Under the pieces are notes generated by a model. The model was given only the letters and a program-made list of their open reading frames with translations. It made no database searches and was not told where the DNA came from. Positions 54,333 through 63,384 of a DNA stretch of 64,000 bases are shown here, piece after piece (position 1 is the stretch's first letter; each line of letters starts with the position of its first letter). The stretch is from CAYRUD01 sp964427425 (lineage in GTDB: Bacteria; Chlamydiota; Chlamydiia; Chlamydiales; FEN-1388), in the NCBI GenBank assembly GCA_964427425.1, contig CAYRUD010000014.1:372001-436000 (forward strand). Reading direction: 5' to 3'. The translations under genes and the position numbers were made by a program.

Positions 54333-55307
54333 TTAAGTCCTTTTTGACGCCTCTGATTTTGCAGCTCTCTTCTTTTCCTGATCTACGAGCTCAGTAAACC
54401 ATGCTCGGTTTGCATAAAAATCTTTTGCTCTCTCATCTTTTTTCTGCGCTCTTTGAAAGGCTTGCTCTGCTTTTTGATTTAAAATTTCTTCGATCTTTTC
54501 CGCTAATACAGTAAGCCTCTTGAGACCTAGAGTCACGCCATAGGATGGGATTTGTACTGGGTAAACCTCAAAGGCCTTTTTAGTACGATCATTTATCCAG
54601 CAATCTGCCCGAATTTTCATTTCGAAAGAATAGATATGGGTATCTATGTCTTCTTTCTTCAAGAAATCAACCTGGGTCATGTCATGCGCTTCGAAGCTAA
54701 CGAGCCGACCGTTGGCATCTAAGTTGATTCGTGCCCAGTGTCCAGTTTTTCTACCTTCTCCACATTCGGTTGCTTTGATAAAATGAGGGGCGATTTCTCT
54801 AATAATATGAAGAGAGTTTTGATCTACGACAGTTTCAGCGGCTTCTTTGAATTGTGTTGAGACTCGCCTTACTTTTTGAACTTCAGGGAGGGGAAGAAAG
54901 CTTGCAATATTGTGTAAGGCGTCAGTGCTAAAGATGGGGGAGAAAGAGAGCTTATAGCTATGCTCCTCGATAAGCTGATTAATGCGGGGTTGATTCAGTG
55001 GTCGAGCTTTATTTGAGAGCTGTCTAAGCTTTTCTATGATTGTATCGTGAGTTACTTTTTTATACTCCTCACAGAGACGATATTTTTCGATGAGTTTGCC
55101 AATCCCTTCTGCAACATTGATGCATTTGCAATCAGAGAACGCTCTTTCTTGGCCAATAAATAGGCTTTGAATCCATCGAAGAGTTTTCCCAAAAAAGTTT
55201 AAGGAGCGAAAGGACTCTCCATCAAAGGCTAGAAGATTATGATCGAGAGAGCAATTTTTGATTGTTTCAATATTGCGTAATATTGCTTCTGTTTTATTTA
55301 TTGTCAT
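54333..55307 (-). CDS. F-box-like protein, divergent member
   Basis: A 324-residue protein with an F-box-like motif at ~126-165 (IFSTDALHNIASFLPLPEVQ, KVRRVSTQFKEAAE), placed in the middle of the protein rather than near the start. The N-terminus holds FFGKTLRWIQSLFIGQ, a motif recalling those in the proteins at 3867 and 35634. The C-terminal ~60 residues form a charged helix (KAEQAFQRAQKKDERAKDFY). It lacks the barrel block of the four F-box paralogues, so it is a separate lineage in the same cluster. It starts with ATG 55307 (MTINKTE). Confidence 0.75.
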   Translation of the reverse strand: MTINKTEAILRNIETIKNCSLDHNLLAFDGESFRSLNFFGKTLRWIQSLFIGQERAFSDCKCINVAEGIGKLIEKYRLCEEYKKVTHDTIIEKLRQLSNKARPLNQPRINQLIEEHSYKLSFSPIFSTDALHNIASFLPLPEVQKVRRVSTQFKEAAETVVDQNSLHIIREIAPHFIKATECGEGRKTGHWARINLDANGRLVSFEAHDMTQVDFLKKEDIDTHIYSFEMKIRADCWINDRTKKAFEVYPVQIPSYGVTLGLKRLTVLAEKIEEILNQKAEQAFQRAQKKDERAKDFYANRAWFTELVDQEKKRAAKSEASKRT

Positions 55308-55478
55308 ATTAAATGCTCTTTTAAGTTTTTTATTTAATTAATATTAATGGTTTTGTTTGTTTATTAACAATTTATTTCAAATGCGTTTTGCTTTTGAAAG
55401 AGCTGTAGGTGAGAAAAATATAGCGATTGATGTATGAGAAAGTCTCATATGATAATTTGAAGAGACAGTGGCTCACTT

Positions 55479-55844
55479 ATGGATATACATTCTACGCTCA
55501 GTAGTTGGGCTAGCACCGGGGTTAAGATGACAGTTTCAGCTGCTATGGTATTCCAGGCGACCGAGCAAGCATCGACCGATCAGATCTCCTCATTACCCTC
55601 AACGACCAAGAAGATTTCTCATGTCGTAGAAAAAGTACTTACCGCAGGGCTTTTATTGGGTATGAGTATTTCGTGGGGAGTTCGGACTGCTATCCGATGG
55701 TATAGAGAGGATTTACAGAGTTATCCTCATTCAGAAAGAGTGGCAGATATAGCCCTAGTCTCGACTATATTGGTGAACTCAGCAGTCCATTATATGTCAT
55801 CTCTTTCACTAGAGGATATCTTGTGTAGCGAATACTCAAGATGA
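55479..55844 (+). CDS. Small membrane protein of unknown function
   Basis: A 121-residue protein with two probable membrane helices (~50-68, KVLTAGLLLGMSISWGVRTA; ~85-105, IALVSTILVNSAVHYMSSL). No known domain. Two close hydrophobic helices in a small protein recall chlamydial Inc-type inclusion proteins, but the spacing and length are not diagnostic. Weak ribosome-binding site; start ATG 55479. Confidence 0.6.
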   Translation: MDIHSTLSSWASTGVKMTVSAAMVFQATEQASTDQISSLPSTTKKISHVVEKVLTAGLLLGMSISWGVRTAIRWYREDLQSYPHSERVADIALVSTILVNSAVHYMSSLSLEDILCSEYSR

Positions 55845-55880
55845 AAATCTGACTTCTTTCCTCTACAGCTCAAAAGATAG

Positions 55881-55900
55881 ATCTCATAGATCTATGAGAT
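55881..55900. repeat. 20-base perfect palindrome
   Basis: ATCTCATAGATCTATGAGAT reads identically on both strands. It stands 36 bases after the small membrane protein gene, with no T-run. It may be an operator or a cruciform-forming site. Confidence 0.5.
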
Positions 55901-56084
55901 AGGGCGCTCGCTGCTGCCCTGGTACTCTTCTAATTTATTCATGATGAGCGCTACTTTTATTGAATTACATTATTATATTTATATTTTTTATTAATTCTTA
56001 ATAATTATAAAATATAAAGTTGCTATTTTCGTTCGAAAAGGAACGAGATGGGTTTCTAATTTAATAATCAATTTTGTGGTTTAT

Positions 56085-57326
56085 ATGACAATACAGAATT
56101 CATCGTCAAATTCGTTAGCAATTCAATTGCGACAGCTTTATGAGAATACGGATCCTCTCTCTAGTAGAGCTGAAAAGGAAAAAGAGCTTGAGCTATTCCC
56201 TGAATCAGTGAGTACATTAATGTACAACTGTATAGATTATCTCGTTAAGCCAGTTGTGCATTTTTGTCAGAAGAATCTTACCAGAAAAGATGAGTTGAAT
56301 GGATCTCATGCTTTGGTTGCAGATAGAGTAATTTCTCAAGCAACTGCTGTTCCTCAAGAGTATTGGACTACGAGAAGTGGGAATACCATTCAGAAAATTG
56401 TTTCTATTCTTAAAGAGAAAGCTGTACTGAGTAACATCTCACAAGAGGAATGGCAGGAACGATTATCCTCAAAAGCCAATAAAGAGAGGTTGAAAACTGG
56501 CTATGCGATGGGAAAGCTCATCACTATGTCAGGGGCAGAAACTGATAAGGAGATATCCGTAATTGCTTTATCTATTCTAGGAATACTTCGAAATGCTGTT
56601 CAGAAATCTAAGCTTGATGTCGAGAAATCTTTAGAGAGCATGGGGAACGATTTACAGCAAAGACAAGAGATTACTAACAATCGTATCCGTGAATTAACTG
56701 CTAAAATTAGAGAATGTGCCAGGGCAGAGAATTCAGAGCAGATCCTCGGGCAAATTACAAAAAAAACGGTAAATGAGCAAAAGGATTTTTATGAGTTCGT
56801 CCAGAAAGCTTATGAGAACGCTGGAGACTATTATAATCGAATTGGTGAATGTACTCGTAGTCTCAGTGCATTGAATGCGTTCGAGGAAAAAGAATTCGCA
56901 AACAAAGATATCAAGTTATACCGACAGATTACTCTAAAAAAGAAAGATGAGATTTTAAACATTATTTCATCGATAAAAGCCTCTCTTGAGCCAACATTTG
57001 CTCGAATTCTGGTCCAGGATACAAGCTTTAATGATTACGATATAATGACTGTCTGCCTTTCTGAAGAGAAAAAAGCATATATCCCTCGGCTTGGAGAAAT
57101 AACCTATGAATCGAAAGAGGATTGCTCGAAGGCTGTTTCCTCATTTATCAATAATGCTCTCAATCATGAAGGTCGTATAGTTGAAGTTACTATTTGGCGT
57201 AATTCTTCAAAGAGCGAGCAGCAGCCAGGGTCTGTATTATTTGAGGAGCTCAATGAAAATGGTGAGCCTCAACCACAAGTGAACGAAAGTAGCCCAACGA
57301 TTGAAATAGATCCTGAGAAAAATTAA
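56085..57326 (+). CDS. Coiled-coil protein of unknown function
   Basis: A 413-residue protein, mainly helical. The region ~175-300 is rich in heptads (NRIRELTAKIRECARAENSE; RQITLKKKDEILNIISSIK) and probably forms coiled coil. The C-terminal ~120 residues may be a small alpha/beta domain, and the end is acidic and Pro/Asn-rich. Start ATG 56085 (MTIQNSSSNS) is chosen over a GTG nine bases earlier because neighbouring genes at 54120 and 55307 also begin MTI. No signal peptide. It ends before a good terminator. It could be a secreted effector or chaperone-bound protein; not recognised. Confidence 0.72.
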   Translation: MTIQNSSSNSLAIQLRQLYENTDPLSSRAEKEKELELFPESVSTLMYNCIDYLVKPVVHFCQKNLTRKDELNGSHALVADRVISQATAVPQEYWTTRSGNTIQKIVSILKEKAVLSNISQEEWQERLSSKANKERLKTGYAMGKLITMSGAETDKEISVIALSILGILRNAVQKSKLDVEKSLESMGNDLQQRQEITNNRIRELTAKIRECARAENSEQILGQITKKTVNEQKDFYEFVQKAYENAGDYYNRIGECTRSLSALNAFEEKEFANKDIKLYRQITLKKKDEILNIISSIKASLEPTFARILVQDTSFNDYDIMTVCLSEEKKAYIPRLGEITYESKEDCSKAVSSFINNALNHEGRIVEVTIWRNSSKSEQQPGSVLFEELNENGEPQPQVNESSPTIEIDPEKN

Positions 57327-57378
57327 ATTTCTGTCTTTTGCTTGGCTACTTTGAGGACAGAGCTTTTGTCTGAGATTT

Positions 57379-57425
57379 AAGTTATCCTGTAACTCCCAAG
57401 AGGAGATGCAGGATAACTTTTTTAT
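57379..57425 (+). terminator. Rho-independent terminator
   Basis: Stem AAGTTATCCTG / CAGGATAACTT (11 base pairs) with an inner CTCC/GGAG pairing, followed by TTTTTATTTTT. It lies ~50 bases after the coiled-coil gene. Confidence 0.85.
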
Positions 57426-57467
57426 TTTTCTATGGGGCAGGGTATAAAATGGCTTAAGGCTTTAATC

Positions 57468-58490
57468 TTAGGTCCACTTGTTGCCAGAGGCTGGAACTCC
57501 GATTGTTGTTAAGGGGACATAGACACGGTTCATGACAGGAAGAGGCAATGAGAATGAGATGATGTTAAAGATATTAAAGCTTATGTGATTGTGCGTCTTA
57601 ATCCCATACTTTAAGCAGTTTTCTCCATAGGCACGCTTCAGGTAGCTTTCGGCCGCTTTCTTTCTAAGGCACTTCATTTTAAACTTCTTGGAAGGTGATC
57701 CGAAATCTTTTTCCTTCACCTGAGCTCTTTCTTCAACTGTCATGTAATCATTTGGAAAGTTATGACGATGCTGCTCTGACGCGAGAACCCATTTTGTTTG
57801 AGTTTCGTCAAGGCATGTTAAGAAGGCATCAATATGAATTTGCTCTTTATAGCCACGTCTTCGAAGTTCTTCTTGAGTAAAGTTAAACTGATATGTTTTT
57901 AAGTTTGGGTGATAGGTGACTTCAACGCCACGAGCTTTAAATTGTGGTATAAGCTCATCGAATCGACGTTTGTCTTCTTCTTTAAGGGCAAAATCAGAGT
58001 CATCATCCCATGGAATCATTCCCTTGCCATGCCGAAGAGCGCCGAGAGCTGTGCCGGACAGAGCAACATAATCGATATCCTTTGCGATATCGGCAAATAT
58101 TTCAGTTAAATCATAAACGTGGTCGATGGTCTCAGGATCAGTGCGACCAAAAATCTCATCTGTAGCAGTAACTGGGGTATGCGGGAGGAATGAGCAGAGT
58201 TTTTTTAAGCCAAGTCCTGTGAGGGTTAATGGAGCCGTAAAGAATGCCAACGCAATGGAAATAACCTTTGAGAGGGTGTTCTGATTTCGCTTAGCTTGAT
58301 AGTAATTTGCAGCCATTTGACCAGGAATAAGAAGAATTGAACCTATTCCTTCGCCTAAATTGTATTGGTAACCAGGCTCTTTTGGGAAATATTCCCTATC
58401 GATAACTTCCTTTGAGTTCGTGATTGCCTGATCAACAAAATTCATCATGGTATTCACAGACTGAGGGCGAAAGGGTTGAGGGTCAATCAT
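57468..58490 (-). CDS. LicD family (phosphocholine-transferase/fukutin-like) protein
   Basis: A 340-residue protein with the LicD core SGTALGALRHGKGMIPWDDD (~143-162) followed by SDFAL, the nucleotidyltransferase-like metal site. LicD proteins attach phosphocholine or similar phospho-groups to glycans; eukaryotic relatives (fukutin, FKRP) add ribitol phosphate. The first ~120 residues contain a hydrophobic stretch (VISIALAFFTAPLTLTGLGL, ~78-97) that could anchor the protein. The tail ends SGNKWT. It starts with ATG 58490. It may modify surface glycans made by the enzymes at 21-35 kb; that link is inference. Confidence 0.88.
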   Translation of the reverse strand: MIDPQPFRPQSVNTMMNFVDQAITNSKEVIDREYFPKEPGYQYNLGEGIGSILLIPGQMAANYYQAKRNQNTLSKVISIALAFFTAPLTLTGLGLKKLCSFLPHTPVTATDEIFGRTDPETIDHVYDLTEIFADIAKDIDYVALSGTALGALRHGKGMIPWDDDSDFALKEEDKRRFDELIPQFKARGVEVTYHPNLKTYQFNFTQEELRRRGYKEQIHIDAFLTCLDETQTKWVLASEQHRHNFPNDYMTVEERAQVKEKDFGSPSKKFKMKCLRKKAAESYLKRAYGENCLKYGIKTHNHISFNIFNIISFSLPLPVMNRVYVPLTTIGVPASGNKWT

Positions 58491-58605
58491 ATATTCCTCG
58501 TAACTGGTTTATTAATATAAGGTTGTGTCTTTATTATTGCTAATTGTTGGATTTAAATAAAATTTAAACTTTGTTTATTTAATCTTCTTTATTGTTGAAC
58601 TGTTT

Positions 58606-58761
58606 TTATCTCTCAGCAATAAAGAGAAGATATTCAGTCAGAGCGAGGTAATCCCAAAGATCTCCTTTCATCGAGTAATAAGCTCTTATCGTCTTAATAT
58701 TCACTTGCTGTTCTGAGAGTAGACATCTTGGCGGTTTTTTTTCACAAGCAGCATAAACCAT
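58606..58761 (-). pseudogene. Likely decayed gene end (51 codons)
   Basis: Minus-strand frame from ATG 58761 to TAA, including EQQVNIKTIRAYYSMKGDLW and ending TEYLLFIAER. Amino-acid composition looks like a real protein, but an in-frame TAG lies seven codons before the ATG and there is no ribosome-binding site. It is probably the last part of an eroded gene in the 330-base spacer 58491-58823. Confidence 0.35.
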
Positions 58762-58823
58762 GTGAGGTAGTAGAAATTTGCTCTAAGGTTTATGTTCTTA
58801 AAAAATAAAGGACGAATGGTAGT

Positions 58824-59675
58824 TTACTTACCCGCTGCTTTGGTAAAATGATCTATGAGAAGAGACACGATCTTGCTTTGAAGAGATGGATCAAAGAGCA
58901 TATGCCCCATGCCTGAAATAATCTCGAGGGTTGAATTTGCAGTAGAGTCTGCGGCCTGTATTCCATTTTCGACAGGGATCAGAGGATCTTTTTGCCCATG
59001 AATGAAGAGACCTGGGAGGGTGTTTTTCTGCAGGTCTCGCGTCAAATCCCTGGTATTTTCTTGAGCTCGAATATGATTCCAGGCGACTCCAACAGGATGT
59101 ATGGATCTATTATAGAGATCTTGGGTGTAGCTTTTGGCCATTTCTTGATCGAGAGGATAGTCGCCGTTGAGAATTTTCCAAGATCTCATGAACCCAGGAA
59201 GACTCTCCTCAAAAAGCTGGGTGGGTTTATTCTCGAGAAGCGCGTTCATAGTCTCTTGTGATGGGGGAGTTGATCTTCCTCCAGCTCCTACTGACATTGA
59301 GGTAAAGCTGAGAGCTCTTTCTTTATGATTAATAGCAATAAGCTGAGAGATGAGGCCTCCCATCGAGTGCCCTACAATATGGGCCTTTTTAATTTTCAGC
59401 TCATCCAAGATAGAAAGCACATCATCGATTAGGTCGTATACTGTATAAGGGGCTCTATCGTAGTCAATTGCGGATGAAAGTCCAGTATCACGATGATCAA
59501 ATCGAATGACGTGATATCCTGAACGGGCAATGTGAGTGCAAAAGTCCATAGTCCAAAAACGAGAAGGAGCGCCCGCTCCAGCAATCAAGATGACTGTCGG
59601 ATCTTGTGGATTTCCTATCGTCTCTGTCCAAAGGCGTAGAGTATCTCTTTTTATGAATGTACCGTGAGGCGTCAT
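58824..59675 (-). CDS. Alpha/beta hydrolase
   Basis: A 283-residue hydrolase. VILIAGAGAPSRFWTMDFC is the oxyanion strand, VIRFDHRDTGLSSAIDYD follows, the nucleophile elbow is IVGHSMGGLISQL (GHSMGG, Ser ~103), the acid is in FIHGQKDPLIPVENG, and the His is in ISGMGHMLFDP. This layout is typical of small esterase/lactonase enzymes such as those degrading aromatic ring-cleavage products or quenching signals. It is divergent from a TetR regulator, suggesting substrate-induced expression. Confidence 0.9.
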   Translation of the reverse strand: MTPHGTFIKRDTLRLWTETIGNPQDPTVILIAGAGAPSRFWTMDFCTHIARSGYHVIRFDHRDTGLSSAIDYDRAPYTVYDLIDDVLSILDELKIKKAHIVGHSMGGLISQLIAINHKERALSFTSMSVGAGGRSTPPSQETMNALLENKPTQLFEESLPGFMRSWKILNGDYPLDQEMAKSYTQDLYNRSIHPVGVAWNHIRAQENTRDLTRDLQKNTLPGLFIHGQKDPLIPVENGIQAADSTANSTLEIISGMGHMLFDPSLQSKIVSLLIDHFTKAAGK

Positions 59676-59720
59676 GTTTCTTCCTAAAAGAGGAGCTCCT
59701 TCATATTTAATGAAAACGAG

Positions 59721-59749
59721 TATTCATATAGACTAACATTATTTGAATA
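59721..59749. promoter_or_regulatory. Possible TetR operator
   Basis: Inverted repeat TATTCA-N17-TGAATA in the 107-base divergent spacer between hydrolase and TetR genes. The half-sites are short, so this is only a candidate. Confidence 0.3.
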
Positions 59750-59782
59750 TTGAACAAACGCAAGAAATAATTGGTGAATTAT

Positions 59783-60367
59783 ATGGATCGAAGAGCCGCG
59801 AAAAGAGATAAAAAACGGCTGCAAATTATTGATAAAGCGACTGAGATCTTGAGAAAAGAAGGGATTGGCGCGGTTACGATCCGAAGAATCGGCGATGAGA
59901 TGGATCTGACAGCTCCGTCAATTTACACCTACTTTCCAGACAAAAGTGATATAATCTATGCAGTCTACGAGAAATCTTGTGACGATATGCTAGCTCACAT
60001 CGTATCACTGCCCAACCAAGGGACTCTGGATTCATTTCTTGCTTTTGTCAGAGCTATTTTCCTTTTCCGCTTAGACAATTGGTATCGGCTACGAGACACT
60101 TTGCATCCATACTTGCCAAAAGAGCGATATCCCGATTCTTTTTTAAAGTCGAGGCAGGTTTTGACTGATCACTTGAAGTCACTTCATTTAATGAGCCTTT
60201 CAAGTGACGATGAGGTCTTCGAGGCAATGAGGGTAATATTAGCCCTTATCGATGGTTCAATACAATTTGTGTATGGCGATGTCTCGGGTCATGATAGAAA
60301 TTTTTCTATGAGCATCGTTCTAAAGGGGGTATCTACCCTTTATCATGCTTGGCAGAAGGGACTTTAA
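59783..60367 (+). CDS. TetR-family transcriptional regulator
   Basis: A 194-residue TetR regulator: N-terminal helix-turn-helix (~8-58) with AVTIRRIGDEMDLTAPSIYT and YFPDKSDIIYAVY, followed by a helical ligand-binding domain. Start ATG 59783 (MDRRAAKRD) is preferred to the in-frame TTG at 59771. It is divergent from the alpha/beta hydrolase and probably represses it and itself. Confidence 0.9.
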   Translation: MDRRAAKRDKKRLQIIDKATEILRKEGIGAVTIRRIGDEMDLTAPSIYTYFPDKSDIIYAVYEKSCDDMLAHIVSLPNQGTLDSFLAFVRAIFLFRLDNWYRLRDTLHPYLPKERYPDSFLKSRQVLTDHLKSLHLMSLSSDDEVFEAMRVILALIDGSIQFVYGDVSGHDRNFSMSIVLKGVSTLYHAWQKGL

Positions 60368-60399
60368 AGAAGATCTCTTCTACATTTGGATAAAAGATA

Positions 60400-60882
60400 T
60401 TATTTCTTGAGAGACAGGAAAATCGATGGATTCTTGTCTACATTAAATGTAGGGCCGTATAAGTCGAAATCGATAAGGTATGCCCGCGGAAGATCTGATC
60501 TATTCCAAATTTTATTCCATTCGGCTACGAGATTCAGAGGAAAATCTGTGTTTAAAGCCGTTTTAAATTCCTCGTAGCGGCATTCGGATTCAGTGGGAAA
60601 GGTAAGAACATCAAGTCCTTTTGCTTTCACTTTCTCTAGAAATTCAGGCGTAGACTGTTTCTTTAGAGGATACCCAATTGTCACTGTATATGGGTGTCTA
60701 AAATCACCTTCATAGGAGTGGTATAAACAAAGGGTTGAGGATGTATCAAAGAATTCAAGAATGTCTTGCAGCTGTACTTGATGCCAATCACCCCACAGTT
60801 TTGGGATATCGAGCTGAGCAGTCTCTGGGGATGTTTTGAGTGAGAGTCCGGCACAGGACTGAAAAGGAAATGGGTGTGGCAT
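60400..60882 (-). CDS. GyrI-like / effector-binding domain protein
   Basis: A 160-residue stand-alone ligand-binding domain of the GyrI/AraC effector-binding type. Segments include IPKLWGDWHQVQLQDILEFF and LCLYHSYEGDFRHPYTVTIG, followed by YRYEEFKT-type strands and WNRSDLPRAYLIDFDLYG near the end. Such domains bind small hydrophobic molecules, and some close relatives in integrons (Cass2) bind cationic drugs. It has no DNA-binding part. It converges on the TetR gene, with 32 bases between stops. Confidence 0.8.
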   Translation of the reverse strand: MPHPFPFQSCAGLSLKTSPETAQLDIPKLWGDWHQVQLQDILEFFDTSSTLCLYHSYEGDFRHPYTVTIGYPLKKQSTPEFLEKVKAKGLDVLTFPTESECRYEEFKTALNTDFPLNLVAEWNKIWNRSDLPRAYLIDFDLYGPTFNVDKNPSIFLSLKK

Positions 60883-61061
60883 GACTTTACGGTAAAGCTC
60901 CAGTTTTTTAGATGAATGTATACTCTGATGACTGAAATTTACGCATCTTTGATTTTCGTTTTATTAATCAAAACCTTCTCAATAATACGCTGCGATAAAT
61001 AATTCGAGTTGGGCTATACTTCTTTCAGATTTAATACTTTTATAGAGTGTTTTACTTTTTC

Positions 61062-61556
61062 ATGGACGCCATAGTTTACCGCACCCCTCCAGCTGACTTT
61101 AATCCAAGTGTTCTTGTATCAGGATGTTTCTGTCTTCGAGATGGAAAGGTCCTTATTATGAAGCGCCATCCTGATAAATCCTTGGGGGGAACCTGGGGAA
61201 TACCTTCTGGAAAGAGAGAAGGGGATGAAACTTCTCAAGAAACTGCTCAAAGAGAGCTTTTCGAAGAAACAGGGCTTGCAGTTAAGCTTGAAGATTTCAA
61301 ATTGATTGGAGAGCTCTACATTCGGCGTAAAAGTGCCGCTGTTAAAGATGGTTTCATAAACTACACGTACACGATTTTTTCAGCTCCTATTTCTCCTGAT
61401 GATGTTATTACGCTTAACATGGACGAACACACTGAGTGGCAGTGGATTTATCCTGAGGATGTTGGAGAAGTAGATCCGCTTATCTCTAAGGGACACGAGG
61501 TTTTTGAGTTTTACATGGAGAAAATCGGAAAGACAAATAGAAAGCCATTTGTTTAA
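61062..61556 (+). CDS. NUDIX hydrolase
   Basis: A 164-residue NUDIX enzyme. The NUDIX box is exact: GKREGDETSQETAQRELFEE followed by TGL (G-x5-E-x7-REUxEExGU). The preceding VLIMKRHPDKSLGGTWGIPS is the usual first strand-loop. It hydrolyses nucleoside diphosphates linked to another group; the exact substrate is unknown. The start is ATG 61062 or the GTG five codons earlier (61047); neither has a strong ribosome-binding site. It is followed after 34 bases by the cyclase gene in the same direction. Confidence 0.92.
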   Translation: MDAIVYRTPPADFNPSVLVSGCFCLRDGKVLIMKRHPDKSLGGTWGIPSGKREGDETSQETAQRELFEETGLAVKLEDFKLIGELYIRRKSAAVKDGFINYTYTIFSAPISPDDVITLNMDEHTEWQWIYPEDVGEVDPLISKGHEVFEFYMEKIGKTNRKPFV

Positions 61557-61590
61557 TGTGATTTTTCGCCAACTTCATTAGAGCTGTTAT

Positions 61591-62280
61591 ATGATTCTTC
61601 CTGAGTGTCAACATATCATTGACCTTACGCATCCGATTAAAGCGGGGATTCCGACTTGGGATGGTATTTCTGACGATGTTTTGAGTCTTCATTCAAAAAG
61701 AGACTTGATTTCTCAGGGGTGTGGCTTCTGTCTTCAGCATGTCGACATGTCTTTAGGCCTTTCTACACATATAGACTCTCCATTTCATCTTTATACTGAT
61801 GGAAAAAGCGTCGACAAGATCTCTTTAGATAGTCTTATTCGCCCTCTGTACACAATAAATGTCTCAAAAGAAATCCATTCATGTGATTACATACTGACTG
61901 GAGATCGAATACAAGTCTATGAGCGGGAACATGGTTTCATCCCGCCCTATTGTCATGTTATCGTGTACACTGGTTGGGCAATGAGATGGAACAGTCCTGA
62001 ACTCTATCGCAATGATTTGCAATTTCCATCCCTTTCAAAAGATGCAGCAGAGTATCTCCTTGAAAAGAAAATTCTCTCTTTAGGAGTAGACACCTTATCT
62101 CCTGATGCTGCAACAAGTGACTTTCCTGTTCACAAAATTCTTTTAAGGAATGATGTTTTTATCATTGAGAACCTAGCACTCTTCGCTCCTCTTCCTACTC
62201 AGGGGGCTTTACTGGGTGTTTTTCCTATGCAACTTCAAGGATCAACTGAGGCCCCCTCTCGAGTCTTAGCGTTTTATTGA
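61591..62280 (+). CDS. Cyclase / kynurenine-formamidase-like metal hydrolase
   Basis: A 229-residue cyclase-family protein. Its N-terminal DLTHPIKAGIPTWDG and metal-binding LSTHIDSPFH (HxxTHxDxPxH type, ~57-66) identify the family, together with IVYTGWAMRWN and SLGVDTLSPDA. The family includes bacterial arylformamidases (KynB) and other amide or lactone hydrolases. Start ATG 61591. It overlaps the minus-strand gene 62266-63384 by 15 bases at the 3' ends. It probably shares a transcript with the NUDIX gene. Confidence 0.88.
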   Translation: MILPECQHIIDLTHPIKAGIPTWDGISDDVLSLHSKRDLISQGCGFCLQHVDMSLGLSTHIDSPFHLYTDGKSVDKISLDSLIRPLYTINVSKEIHSCDYILTGDRIQVYEREHGFIPPYCHVIVYTGWAMRWNSPELYRNDLQFPSLSKDAAEYLLEKKILSLGVDTLSPDAATSDFPVHKILLRNDVFIIENLALFAPLPTQGALLGVFPMQLQGSTEAPSRVLAFY

Positions 62281-63384
62281 AGCGATCTTTTGGCTTAATT
62301 CAAGGGATCTCTCTAATAATCCCTTTAGAAGCTCCTTATCAACTCGCACTTCAGTTTTTGATCCAGGCTCTTCTACAGCATGTTTTTTTTGGCACTCGAT
62401 ATAGATAGAAAGAAGTTCCAAATAGGTTTCTTTCAGTTTCTTAGCCTCTTCAGCTGTTAATGAGAGGAGCTTTTGATCGGATAAGAACTGAATTCTATCA
62501 TCAATTGAACGAGGCAATTTCTGAAGAAATGTGTAGGCTTCTTCTTCTGTGAGCGTTTGCAGGTGCCTGATAATCTGAAGAGCGATACTATATTGGATGG
62601 AACGAATCGCGCCGTATTTGACTCCCTTAATATCCACTCCATTGTAAAAGACAATGCCCTCTTTTACGTCGACAAACGTATTCTTTTGTGTCCCATGAGG
62701 CTCGCCTTTTAAGTCTTTAGTTAAAGTCTTAAAAGAGTATGAAACAAAATCATTTTTGAATTTCTTCAATTCAAACTTTTTAAATACTACCTCTTTTATA
62801 AAAGCTACTTTGTAAGCATTGAAAATCTGTTGACTGCCTTCGATGAGGAGAGCGTCTAATGGTCTTGTTGGAATAACTCGACTAATTTTACTCTCGTAAT
62901 AGGCTGAAAGAAGATCTCTTGCATTGTTATTCGCGATGTCTTTGACTTCAATCGAGGGAAAGATGATAGATTGAGCCTCTTTTTGCTCTTCTATGGCTTT
63001 TTGAAAAAGCCCTTGTATTTTCTTTGCTTTTTCGTTGCTGCCGTTGGATATAATAATGAGTTCTGTTGGTGAAAGATCAGTCCCTTTTTCAAAACGACCG
63101 TCGCTTCCAGTGGTCGCAAAGGCAAGCTGTGGTAGGTCTAATTCTTGTTCTGTAGATTGTATAGTATTAAGTTGACGTTTGATCCATAACGAAACTTTAT
63201 CTAAAGCGCCTTGAGTTGTTGACTCAAGTTTTATCTTAAATATTTTATGGGATAAGTCTTTATCTCGTTCGGTTTCTTGCGGCTCCTCATTGGCAATTGA
63301 AAGATTCGATAATTTATCTGAAGCTTCGTCTATAGATTCTTCTGAGCCAGGCTCTGTTCGAATAGTCCGGCGGAACTTCTTCAT
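62266..63384 (-). CDS. Nucleotidyltransferase-like (GSDGR motif) protein
   Basis: A 372-residue protein. The motif TTGSDGRFEKGTDLSPTELI (~91-110) resembles the GxxGRxE...SDxD signature of GlnD/DUF294-type nucleotidyltransferases, but the second acidic pair reads DLSPTE rather than DxD. The rest is helical, with a long Lys/Glu-rich C-terminus. The N-terminal ~40 residues are polar and disordered. The function is unknown. It starts with ATG 63384 and overlaps the cyclase gene tail to tail. An effector or cytosolic enzyme cannot be decided. Confidence 0.68.
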   Translation of the reverse strand: MKKFRRTIRTEPGSEESIDEASDKLSNLSIANEEPQETERDKDLSHKIFKIKLESTTQGALDKVSLWIKRQLNTIQSTEQELDLPQLAFATTGSDGRFEKGTDLSPTELIIISNGSNEKAKKIQGLFQKAIEEQKEAQSIIFPSIEVKDIANNNARDLLSAYYESKISRVIPTRPLDALLIEGSQQIFNAYKVAFIKEVVFKKFELKKFKNDFVSYSFKTLTKDLKGEPHGTQKNTFVDVKEGIVFYNGVDIKGVKYGAIRSIQYSIALQIIRHLQTLTEEEAYTFLQKLPRSIDDRIQFLSDQKLLSLTAEEAKKLKETYLELLSIYIECQKKHAVEEPGSKTEVRVDKELLKGLLERSLELSQKIASIKR

